Source of the DNA: Cellvibrionales bacterium UBA4495
Lineage (GTDB): Bacteria > Pseudomonadota > Gammaproteobacteria > Pseudomonadales > Porticoccaceae
Direction: 5' to 3'
Assembly: GCA_002388905.1 (NCBI GenBank)
Contig: DGNJ01000115.1
Location: forward strand, 233 to 13,387
DNA: 13,155 nt
The position numbers were made by a program, and so were the translations under genes. Shown piece after piece: positions 7,880-13,155 of this stretch (position 1 is the stretch's first letter; each line of letters opens with the position of its first letter). The notes under the pieces were generated by a model that had not been told where the DNA came from, ran no database searches, and worked only from the letters and a program-made list of their open reading frames with translations.

Positions 7880-8860
7880 GTGAAAGCACCCGTACGTGTT
7901 GCCGTGACCGGCGCGGCCGGACAAATCAGTTATTCCCTTCTGTTCCGCATCGCGGCCGGCGAAATGCTTGGTCCGGATCAGCCCGTCATCCTGCAAATGC
8001 TCGAAATTACCCCGGCACTGGAAGCTCTCAACGGTGTCGCCATGGAACTGGACGACTGCGCGTTTCCCCTGCTGGCGGGCACGGTGCAGACCGACGACGC
8101 CAACGTGGCCTTCAAGGACGCCGACTACGCCCTGCTGGTGGGAGCCCGGCCCCGGGGTCCCGGGATGGAGCGAAAGGACCTGCTGGAAGCCAACGCCGCC
8201 ATTTTTTCCGGCCAGGGCAAGGCCATCAATGACAATGCCAGCCGCGATATCAAGGTCCTGGTTGTCGGCAATCCGGCCAACACCAATGCCCTGATCGCCC
8301 AGCGCAATGCGCCGGACCTGGATCCCCGCCAGTTCACGGCCATGACCCGGCTCGACCACAACAGGGCCATGACCCAGCTGGCCCAGAAAACCCAGACCAC
8401 CATCAATGACATCACCCACATGACCATCTGGGGCAACCACTCTTCAACCCAGTATCCGGATCTTTTCCATGCGCGGGTGAAGGGCGATCCGGCCATTAAT
8501 CTGATCGACCAGGACTGGTACGAGAACACCTTCATTCCCGAGGTGCAGCAGCGCGGTGCCGCCATCATCAAGGCCCGGGGCGCCTCCAGCGCCGCCTCCG
8601 CCGCCAATGCCGCCATCGATCATATGCGCAGTTGGGCGCTGGGCACCCCGGAAGGCGACTGGGTGAGCATGGGAATCTATTCCGATGGCAGCTATGGCAT
8701 CGAAAAGGGCCTTATCTATTCGTTCCCCTGTACCTGCCACAACGGCGACTGGCAGATCGTCCAGGGCCTTGAGATCGGCGATTTCTCCGCGGCCCGCATG
8801 AAAGCCACCGAGCAGGAGCTGGCGGAAGAACGCGACGCGGTCAGCCACCTGCTGCCCTGA
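7880..8860 (+). CDS. mdh: Malate dehydrogenase (NAD-dependent, cytosolic type)
   Basis: Reversibly oxidises malate to oxaloacetate in the TCA cycle. The 326-residue protein is the cytosolic-type MDH seen in Burkholderia and Thermus, not the E. coli/mitochondrial type. The Rossmann motif [15 protein letters not shown] is at residues 10-24. Acidic Glu42 after the second strand ([10 protein letters not shown]) suggests NAD preference. The mobile loop [13 protein letters not shown] carries substrate arginines 92 and 98. NPANTN starts at 131. Asp159 and Arg162 lie in TRLDHNRA, and the catalytic histidine is His187 in [12 protein letters not shown]. The [15 protein letters not shown] block and length are normal. 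The GTG start has a good ribosome site. A strong promoter lies upstream, with hairpins on both sides, so it is probably monocistronic. Confidence 0.97.
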   Translation: MKAPVRVAVTGAAGQISYSLLFRIAAGEMLGPDQPVILQMLEITPALEALNGVAMELDDCAFPLLAGTVQTDDANVAFKDADYALLVGARPRGPGMERKDLLEANAAIFSGQGKAINDNASRDIKVLVVGNPANTNALIAQRNAPDLDPRQFTAMTRLDHNRAMTQLAQKTQTTINDITHMTIWGNHSSTQYPDLFHARVKGDPAINLIDQDWYENTFIPEVQQRGAAIIKARGASSAASAANAAIDHMRSWALGTPEGDWVSMGIYSDGSYGIEKGLIYSFPCTCHNGDWQIVQGLEIGDFSAARMKATEQELAEERDAVSHLLP

Positions 8861-8874
8861 TCGTTTCTCCGGGC

Positions 8875-8894
8875 GGGGCCGGTTTACCGGCCCC
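8875..8894 (+). terminator. Hairpin after mdh, possible terminator
   Basis: GGGGCCGG (8875-8882) and CCGGCCCC (8887-8894) form a perfect 8-bp GC stem with a TTTA loop, 14 bases after the mdh stop. No T-run follows, so ending by pausing or Rho is more likely than classic intrinsic termination. Confidence 0.45.
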
Positions 8895-8941
8895 CATGCC
8901 TGCCCGGCTTGTGGCCTGTCGTTAATCAGCCCTCCTTTCCC

Positions 8942-8960
8942 ATCCGGGTTTTCCGGATTT
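8942..8960 (+). terminator. Second short hairpin downstream of mdh
   Basis: ATCCGG (8942-8947) pairs with CCGGAT (8953-8958), loop GTTTT, followed by TTGTCCTT. It is a short stem with a poor T-tract: a weak terminator candidate between mdh and the VOC gene. Confidence 0.3.
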
Positions 8961-9073
8961 GTCCTTCCCCGGCCGGCACACGGTCCCACCGATAGCTGCC
9001 ATATTTCGCGCCGCCGGCCAGTGCTGGACGCCAAGAAGTGCTTTATGAAAGAATCCATCACTATAGACAGCCA

Positions 9074-9079
9074 GGGAGA
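9074..9079 (+). promoter_or_regulatory. Shine-Dalgarno deciding the VOC gene start
   Basis: GGGAGA lies 6 bases before GTG 9086. An upstream in-frame GTG at 9038 has no comparable site, so 9086 is preferred. Confidence 0.65.
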
Positions 9080-9085
9080 AAACCA

Positions 9086-9553
9086 GTGGAATTGACAGAC
9101 CGCCAGAAAGACCTCCAGAAACAACTCGACCTGCCCCAGATTGACCAGATAGGGATGGTGGTCCCGGATATTCAGGCGGCCATGGCGGATTACGCGCCCC
9201 TTTTCGGGCCCTGGATGGAAATGGAGAACGAGTTTGATGCCGAGTACCGGGGACAACAGCACCATTGCAAAATCAAGATGGCATTCGGTAAAACCGGTGA
9301 CCTTGAAATCGAGCTGATCGAGCCGGTTGAAGGGGTCAGTCCCCACACGGAGTTCCTGGATAGCGGCAGGAGCGGCATGCATCATATCCGCTATCGCGTT
9401 GACGATGTCGAGACCAGAATGGCCATGGCCAGGGAAATCGGGTATGAAGTGATCTGGTACAAACGCTTCAGCGAGGATATGGCTTTCTGCTACATGGAAA
9501 AGCCCGGCGATCCACTGATGATTGAGTTTCTCCAGATGCAGGGCGGCTACTGA
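9086..9553 (+). CDS. VOC-superfamily (glyoxalase/methylmalonyl-CoA epimerase fold) protein
   Basis: A 155-residue protein of the vicinal oxygen chelate fold, made of paired beta-alpha-beta-beta-beta units. Its layout is nearest to methylmalonyl-CoA epimerase-like members: IDQIGMVVPDIQAAMADYAPLFG at the N-terminus, LEIELIEP in the middle, GMHHIRYRVDDVETRMA opening the second half, and MIEFLQ at the end. Likely metal ligands are Gln21, Glu76, His100 and Glu147. Epimerases usually have His at the first position, whereas human glyoxalase I uses a Gln/Glu/His/Glu set like this one. The start is GTG 9086 with GGGAGA upstream. The luciferase-like oxidoreductase gene follows 101 bases downstream on the same strand, so the two may act on one substrate. 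The substrate is not known. Confidence 0.8.
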   Translation: MELTDRQKDLQKQLDLPQIDQIGMVVPDIQAAMADYAPLFGPWMEMENEFDAEYRGQQHHCKIKMAFGKTGDLEIELIEPVEGVSPHTEFLDSGRSGMHHIRYRVDDVETRMAMAREIGYEVIWYKRFSEDMAFCYMEKPGDPLMIEFLQMQGGY

Positions 9554-9590
9554 CAATAACTTCGCTAAACCGGTGACGGGAAAGGGTTTG

Positions 9591-9614
9591 GCGGGGCCGA
9601 CGGTTGCGCCCCGC
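9591..9614 (+). other. Hairpin between the VOC and LLM genes
   Basis: GCGGGGC (9591-9597) pairs with GCCCCGC (9608-9614) around a 10-nt loop. There is no T-run. It could modulate relative expression of the two genes. A TACAAT at 9632-9637 follows but lacks a -35 partner. Confidence 0.3.
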
Positions 9615-9654
9615 GAACTTACTATCAGCTTTACAATAACAGGCGGGGTAGGCC

Positions 9655-10659
9655 ATGAAGCTCGGTGTCGAAGATATGTGGGGCGACAGCCTCGCGCATT
9701 ACGAGGCGATTCTCAAACTCGCCGACGCACTGGCGTACGATATCGTGGCGGTGGGGGATGTTCCCGCCGGTTTCAGGGATTTGTACCTGAACATGGCAAT
9801 CGCGGCCCGGGAAACACGACGGGCGGCGATCACCTCCTTTGTGACCGGTCCCTTTCTCCGCCACCCGCTGGTTGTCGCTAACGCCTTCTCCACGCTTCAG
9901 GACCTGAGCGGCGGTCGGATGGTGTTGGGTCTCGCCCGGGGCGGCGGCAATGTTCTCGCCGTCGGTCGCAAACCGGCGACGCAGAAGGAGATGGGCGAAT
10001 ACTGGGATGCCCTCGACGATCTCTTCGCCGGCCGACCCGCGAACTACGAGGGACGGGCGGTATCGCCGTTGCACAATGCCCGGAGCACGCCGGTCATGTA
10101 TTCCGCATTCGGACCCAGGGCCTTCCAGCTGGCTGCGGAGCGTGCCGACGGAGTGATCATGTTCACCGATGGCGACCTCGACAAGACGCGGGAACAAATT
10201 CGGCAATACCACCAATTTGTCAAACAGGCGGGGAGGAATCCGGAGGATGTCGAGATCTGGGTGACGGCTTTTTGCTCGATCCGCGATGACCGGCAACAGG
10301 CACTTGAGGATATCAAGGCCTACCTGGTGACCAATGCCCTGACTTTCATCCATACCCCCGACAAATGGGCGAGGGTGCCCGAACATATCCGGGAAAAGCT
10401 GCTGAAGCTCGCCGACGCCTATGACTATACAGAACATAGCGTCGTCAACGGTAACAATGTCAGGGCCCTCAACGCCGCCGGCCCGGATGTCATCGATTAT
10501 CTCACCTCGATCCACACCGTGGCCGGCACACCGAGTCACGTCAAATCCATTATCGACGGGCTTGAGGAGATGGGAGTCAGCGCCTTTATCACCAATACTT
10601 CCGGCCACGCGGATCCCTATAACCACCTGGAAACCCTGGCAAAGCTGGTTAAAAGCTAG
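9655..10659 (+). CDS. Luciferase-like (LLM class) flavin or F420-dependent oxidoreductase
   Basis: A 334-residue TIM-barrel protein of the bacterial luciferase-like superfamily, nearest in style to methylene-tetrahydromethanopterin reductase-like LLM oxidoreductases. Supporting segments are the N-terminal strand MKLGVEDMWGDSL, then GPFLRHPLVVANAFSTLQDL (residues 65-84), directly followed by SGGRMVLGLARGGG (85-98), the family's most conserved block. YSAFGPRAFQLAAERADGVIM (149-169) is the typical second cofactor region, and VAGTPSHVKSIIDGLEEMGVSAF the typical C-terminus. GGGGTAGG precedes the ATG. Whether the cofactor is FMN or F420 cannot be decided from sequence alone. It follows the VOC gene and converges with a minus-strand operon, with only 43 bases between stops and no clear terminator. 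Confidence 0.85.
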   Translation: MKLGVEDMWGDSLAHYEAILKLADALAYDIVAVGDVPAGFRDLYLNMAIAARETRRAAITSFVTGPFLRHPLVVANAFSTLQDLSGGRMVLGLARGGGNVLAVGRKPATQKEMGEYWDALDDLFAGRPANYEGRAVSPLHNARSTPVMYSAFGPRAFQLAAERADGVIMFTDGDLDKTREQIRQYHQFVKQAGRNPEDVEIWVTAFCSIRDDRQQALEDIKAYLVTNALTFIHTPDKWARVPEHIREKLLKLADAYDYTEHSVVNGNNVRALNAAGPDVIDYLTSIHTVAGTPSHVKSIIDGLEEMGVSAFITNTSGHADPYNHLETLAKLVKS

Positions 10660-10702
10660 CCTCGCGAGGAGTGGGTATTTCCCCGGGCCGGTCCACAGGT
10701 AC

Positions 10703-11164
10703 TCAGAGCCAGCGGCGCACCCGGGCGCAATAGGCGGTAAAAACCTTTCCGTAGCGGCGGGCCAGGTAAGCTTCCTCCAACTTGATTACCCGGTACCGCA
10801 GGCAGGCCCAGGTGACCGGCAGCAACAGTAAAAGCCATGCGTTGGCCAACGCCAGCGCCACCGCCGCCTGCAACAACAGGAATGCCAGGTAAATGGGGTT
10901 TCGGGTATAGCGGAAAGGACCGTCGGTAATCAGGGCACGATTGGCCTTGTGGGGCAACACCGTGGTTTGGTGACGCCTGAAAGCCCAGAGAGCCCAGCCC
11001 ATCACCAGGAAAGCCGCCGCCAGCAGAAACACGGCGGCCGGCAGGCGGCCGGGCAATACCAGAGCCCAGGGCAGGTATTTGTCCAACAGGTACCCCAGCC
11101 CCAGGGCGGCAAGGGGATAGATAGGCGGCGGCCAGTCCACGCCGGGATTGTCTTCTTCAGTCAC
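10703..11164 (-). CDS. Isoprenylcysteine/phospholipid methyltransferase-like membrane protein
   Basis: A 153-residue inner-membrane protein with about four hydrophobic segments (roughly residues 15-38, 42-60, 91-110 and 108-121). It carries the methyltransferase signature GPFRYTRNPIY at residues 82-92 and the C-terminal KLEEAYLARRYGKVFTAYCARV, a pattern of the ICMT/PEMT families that bind S-adenosylmethionine with RxxRNPxY and paired glutamates. Bacterial members are widespread and mostly uncharacterised. Substrates may be lipids, small thiols or isoprenoid-like molecules. The start is GTG 11164 with GGGAG about 9 bases upstream on the coding strand. It is the third gene of a minus-strand run after the CBS protein and rsmE (38-base gap). 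Confidence 0.8.
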   Translation of the reverse strand: MTEEDNPGVDWPPPIYPLAALGLGYLLDKYLPWALVLPGRLPAAVFLLAAAFLVMGWALWAFRRHQTTVLPHKANRALITDGPFRYTRNPIYLAFLLLQAAVALALANAWLLLLLPVTWACLRYRVIKLEEAYLARRYGKVFTAYCARVRRWL

Positions 11165-11202
11165 AGGGTCGGGCTCCCAGGGTTGTCAATGGCGGCTGTT
11201 TT

Positions 11203-11913
11203 TCAAGGACACAGCCGGCCCAGTAGAAAGGGCAGGGCGGTTTCCACCCGGAGGATACGTGGCCCCAGTGTCACCGGGCTGAACCCGGCTTCCGCCAGTT
11301 TATTGATTTCGTAGTGAATAAAGCCCCCTTCCGGGCCAATGGCCAGGGTAATCGCTTGTCCGGGCCGGCGGGGACAGGACTCTGCGGCGAGGGGGTGAGC
11401 GACCAGGGCAAGGCTGCCCGCCGCCAGGGCCGGCAACTGATCCTCGGCAAAGGGCCTGAACAGTTTGTGTTGGTAAACACGCGGCATGCCGGTATCGCAG
11501 CCCTGTTCCAGACCCAGCCACAGCGCCTCGCGAATGGCTTCGTCCCTCAGCCTCGGCGTCTGCCAGTAACTTTTTTCAACCCGATAGCTGTTGATGAGGT
11601 AAAGCTCCTTGATTCCCAGGGCCGCCACTGCCTGTAGAATGCGCCCAAGGACCTTGGGGCGGGGCAGGGCAAGTATCAGCTTCAGGGCAGGCGCCGACGG
11701 CGGCTCTCTGTCCAGGTGTACTTCGAGAATGGCTTTTTCACTGGAAAGGGAGACCACCACGCCGGTGCCGAGCTTGCCGTCGATCCGCCCGATCCTGATA
11801 CTGTCACCCAGGGCGGGTTTCAAGGTGCCGATCAGGTGTCTCAATTGCCGGCCGGTGACCGCCAGGCGACCGGCATCGTCAACCCGAAGGTCGTCGAAAA
11901 GCAGGAGGTTCAC
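11203..11913 (-). CDS. rsmE: 16S rRNA m3U1498 methyltransferase
   Basis: Methylates N3 of U1498 in 16S rRNA using S-adenosylmethionine, in the small ribosomal subunit decoding region. The 236-residue protein has an N-terminal PUA-like RNA-binding half and a C-terminal SPOUT knot. Marks include LILALPRPKVLGRILQAVAALG (79-100), LINSYRVEKSYWQTP (106-120), REALWLGLEQ, and the knot motifs LAIGPEGGF (190-198) and LGPRILRVETA (216-226). The NSYRVEKSYW form matches the RsmE variant seen in pseudomonads. The start is GTG 11913, with a weak ribosome site 12 bases after the CBS gene stop, suggesting translation coupled to that gene. The length is normal (E. coli 243). Confidence 0.95.
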   Translation of the reverse strand: MNLLLFDDLRVDDAGRLAVTGRQLRHLIGTLKPALGDSIRIGRIDGKLGTGVVVSLSSEKAILEVHLDREPPSAPALKLILALPRPKVLGRILQAVAALGIKELYLINSYRVEKSYWQTPRLRDEAIREALWLGLEQGCDTGMPRVYQHKLFRPFAEDQLPALAAGSLALVAHPLAAESCPRRPGQAITLAIGPEGGFIHYEINKLAEAGFSPVTLGPRILRVETALPFLLGRLCP

Positions 11914-11925
11914 GTCCAGCGCCGG

Positions 11926-12342
11926 TTATTGACGCCCGGAGGAGAGAATGTTCACCAGAACATTACAGGCGTCGGTTTCGGTAAAAATGCCTGCCAGCTC
12001 CCCCTCGTCGAGAACGATCACCGCCTCCACCCGGCTTTCCATCATGGACTTAAGGACCTGATCCAGAGGGTCCCGCCGGTCGGCGACCACCGCCCGGTGG
12101 GGCACCACATCCTCGACCAGCAGCTCCTCGCCCGGGCCCGCCTTGTGGCCGGGCAGGGTGAAGCGCTTGATTTCCCGGTCGGAAACCACGGACTCCACGA
12201 CACCATTGACCATGACCGGCAGGTGTTTGATACCCAATTCTTCCATGCGTTGCCGCGCCCGGGTCAGGGTGGCCTTGGCATCGATGGTGACGGGGCTCGG
12301 GGTCATAACCTCGCCGATGGCGGGAATTGCAAGCTCTGGCAT
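11926..12342 (-). CDS. Two-CBS-domain protein
   Basis: A 138-residue stand-alone protein made of two tandem CBS domains (about residues 8-66 and 75-134). Such modules usually sense adenine nucleotides or S-adenosylmethionine and often control a partner protein. Domain marks are VMTPSPVTIDAKATLTRARQ, LGIKHLPVMVNGVVESVVSD and the second-domain end VLDEGELAGIFTETDACNVL. The start is ATG 12342, with GGAGG 11 bases upstream. An in-frame TTG at 12360 overlaps that ribosome site and is unlikely. No effector domain is fused. It leads a minus-strand operon with rsmE and the methyltransferase-like gene, two SAM users, but a sensory link to them is only a guess. Confidence 0.88.
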   Translation of the reverse strand: MPELAIPAIGEVMTPSPVTIDAKATLTRARQRMEELGIKHLPVMVNGVVESVVSDREIKRFTLPGHKAGPGEELLVEDVVPHRAVVADRRDPLDQVLKSMMESRVEAVIVLDEGELAGIFTETDACNVLVNILSSGRQ

Positions 12343-12577
12343 GATCGGAATGTCCTCCAATATTGTTGACCGGTTCGATTCTAACGGATTACGGGCGTTC
12401 CGTGTCGAGCGACCTCCGTTAATTAAAACGGGCTGCAGGACCGCTTCCCGTTGCCAGTGAGGCGTATAATGCAGTGGTTGCCCGTCGGCTGTTGCCGGTC
12501 AAATTACTGCCGTCCCCTGAAAACGTTTTCCGTTTTTGTTCTATTTACTGCGGCTTAGTAAGAAATCGTTCTAAACA
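12343..12577. other. Divergent noncoding region
   Basis: This stretch separates the minus-strand CBS operon from the small + strand frames. It holds the candidate minus-strand promoter. On the + strand there is a perfect TATAAT at 12465-12470 without a suitable -35, and a perfect palindrome GAAAACGTTTTC (12519-12530) followed by CGTTTTTGTTCT. It is more AT-rich than its surroundings, as promoter regions tend to be. No protein, tRNA or known riboswitch is recognised. Confidence 0.5.
12378..12408 (-). promoter_or_regulatory. Candidate promoter of the CBS-rsmE-methyltransferase operon
   Basis: On the minus strand, TCGACA (12408-12403) matches five of six -35 bases and TAGAAT (12383-12378) five of six -10 bases. 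The spacer is 19 bp, slightly long. It is 36 bases upstream of the CBS start and correctly oriented. Confidence 0.45.
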
Positions 12578-12659
12578 ATGACCGCGCAAATCCTTGTCTT
12601 TCCCTCCCTGAAGCGTAAGATCGATAGCCCCCTGCCAGACCTCGATCCCGCCTGGCGTT

Positions 12660-12725
12660 ATGACTGCTGTCCCCGCCCCGACAGATTCTTTCGTACGCAC
12701 CCGCGAGGAAGAGGAACTCCCATGA
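12660..12725 (+). CDS. Possible 21-residue leader ORF coupled to the small gene
   Basis: ATG 12660 opens a 21-codon frame, MTAVPAPTDSFVRTREEEEL then Pro, whose TGA overlaps the next ATG at 12722 as ATGA. Such overlaps are typical of translational coupling. Its codons GAG GAA GAG GAA also form the purine-rich ribosome site of the following gene, so the run of glutamates may be only a by-product. No clear Shine-Dalgarno precedes it. Confidence 0.2.
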   Translation: MTAVPAPTDSFVRTREEEELP

Positions 12726-12940
12726 ATACATTGTCTCGAACACCCCGGTCTTCAGCATCCAACCAGGATGTCGGTGTTTTTCAACAGAGCAAGGAAGCGG
12801 CAGCAAAGGCTTTCTTTCTGGCCCATTGTCCGCAGAGTAGAAATCCGCTAATCGATAAATTCGGCAAAAAGCAAAGGTTAAGCCGGCATGAATCGAGCGA
12901 GGCCATACTGGCTTACTATGATCACTACTACGATAGCTGA
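12722..12940 (+). CDS. Small hypothetical protein
   Basis: I do not recognise this 72-residue protein. ATG 12722 has a good ribosome site (AAGAGGA, 6 bases upstream). The product is Ser/Arg-rich at the start, with a helical-looking middle (QQSKEAAAKAFFLAHC) and a charged, Tyr-rich end (HESSEAILAYYDHYYDS). It has no signal peptide, membrane segment or known motif. The same frame extends to ATG 12578, which would give 120 residues starting MTAQILVFPSLKRK, but that start lacks a clear ribosome site. GC at third codon positions is higher in the 5' extension than in the 72-residue part by eye, so the longer form cannot be dismissed. The TGA is at 12938-12940 and no terminator follows at once. Confidence 0.4.
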   Translation: MNTLSRTPRSSASNQDVGVFQQSKEAAAKAFFLAHCPQSRNPLIDKFGKKQRLSRHESSEAILAYYDHYYDS

Positions 12941-12993
12941 AGTAACCTGTTTGCCTGCCTTTACGGGTGGTATATGACCGCTCTGACTGGCAG

Positions 12994-13130
12994 TTGCCCG
13001 TTTTCCTGCCGGCAGTTCCTACCTTCGGGCAAAGGAGCTTGTGAGGCTGGCTTCGACCATAGCCAGCGCGTTGTAAGATAAGAAAAGCACGGCTTTGGGC
13101 AATCCGATCGACCGCCAGCTGTGCTGGCGG
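12994..13130. other. Noncoding stretch with several inverted repeats
   Basis: Three foldable elements lie in 140 bases. TTGCCCG (12994-13000) pairs with CGGGCAA (13026-13032) and encloses the palindrome CTGCCGGCAG (13006-13015). GCTGGC (13046-13051) pairs with GCCAGC (13062-13067). CCGCCAGC (13112-13119) pairs with GCTGGCGG (13123-13130) over a 3-nt loop. The GCTGGC/GCCAGC word recurs in the last two. No open frame with coding character covers it. It could be a structured small RNA, a leader of the next gene beyond the window, or a chance cluster in GC-rich DNA. No T-run marks an end. Confidence 0.35.
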
Positions 13131-13155
13131 GCCGGAAATCCAACCGGGTACAAAA

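Noticed and set aside
8444..9556. 370-codon open frame on the minus strand
   Set aside because: It runs antisense to the mdh end and the VOC gene, and no motif is visible.
11194..11216. GGCTGT/ACAGCC hairpin at the rsmE stop
   Set aside because: The stem is only 6 bp with an 11-nt loop inside an operon and has no T-run in the reading direction. It is too weak to call a terminator.
12465..12470. TATAAT as a complete promoter with TTGCCA at 12451
   Set aside because: The spacer would be only 8 bp, and no -35-like sequence occurs at the right distance.
12961..13143. 60-codon minus-strand frame at the right end
   Set aside because: It has no ribosome site or motif, and it overlaps the inverted-repeat region.

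Overview
The window looks like chromosomal DNA of a GC-rich gammaproteobacterium. The evidence is gene order and protein character: the fab cluster continues into pabC, mltG, tmk, holB, a PilZ gene and tatD, the order known from Pseudomonas and relatives, and an all-alpha dimeric dUTPase and the long-form RsmE fit the same group. I see no insertion sequence, phage gene, CRISPR array, tRNA or rRNA.

Layout. Positions 1-1650 hold the end of the fatty-acid synthesis cluster on the + strand: the C-terminus of fabD, complete fabG, and complete acpP followed by a strong intrinsic terminator. fabF, which normally sits between acpP and pabC, is missing here. Positions 1720-6393 form a tightly packed + strand run: pabC (folate), mltG (peptidoglycan), tmk (dTTP), holB (polymerase III clamp loader), pilZ and tatD. 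Positions 6455-7764 add a metallo-beta-lactamase-fold hydrolase (YcbL/GloB type) and a dimeric dUTPase. Malate dehydrogenase (7880-8860) follows a consensus TATAAT and is probably its own unit. Positions 9086-10659 carry a VOC/glyoxalase-fold protein and a luciferase-like flavin or F420 oxidoreductase, which look like an accessory pair. Converging on them from the minus strand are a CBS-domain protein, rsmE and an isoprenylcysteine/phospholipid methyltransferase-like membrane protein (12342 down to 10703). The last 800 bases are mostly noncoding, with one small unrecognised gene and several hairpins.

How it fits together. Most of the window is core housekeeping: lipid synthesis, thymidylate supply (tmk, with the dUTPase providing dUMP), replication, cell wall and the TCA cycle. 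No clear new defence or mobile system is visible. The points worth a second look are the missing fabF with acpP insulated by its own terminator, a possibly leaderless pabC, the VOC/LLM pair with a glyoxalase-I-like metal-ligand set, and the structured, unannotated right end with overlapping small reading frames.
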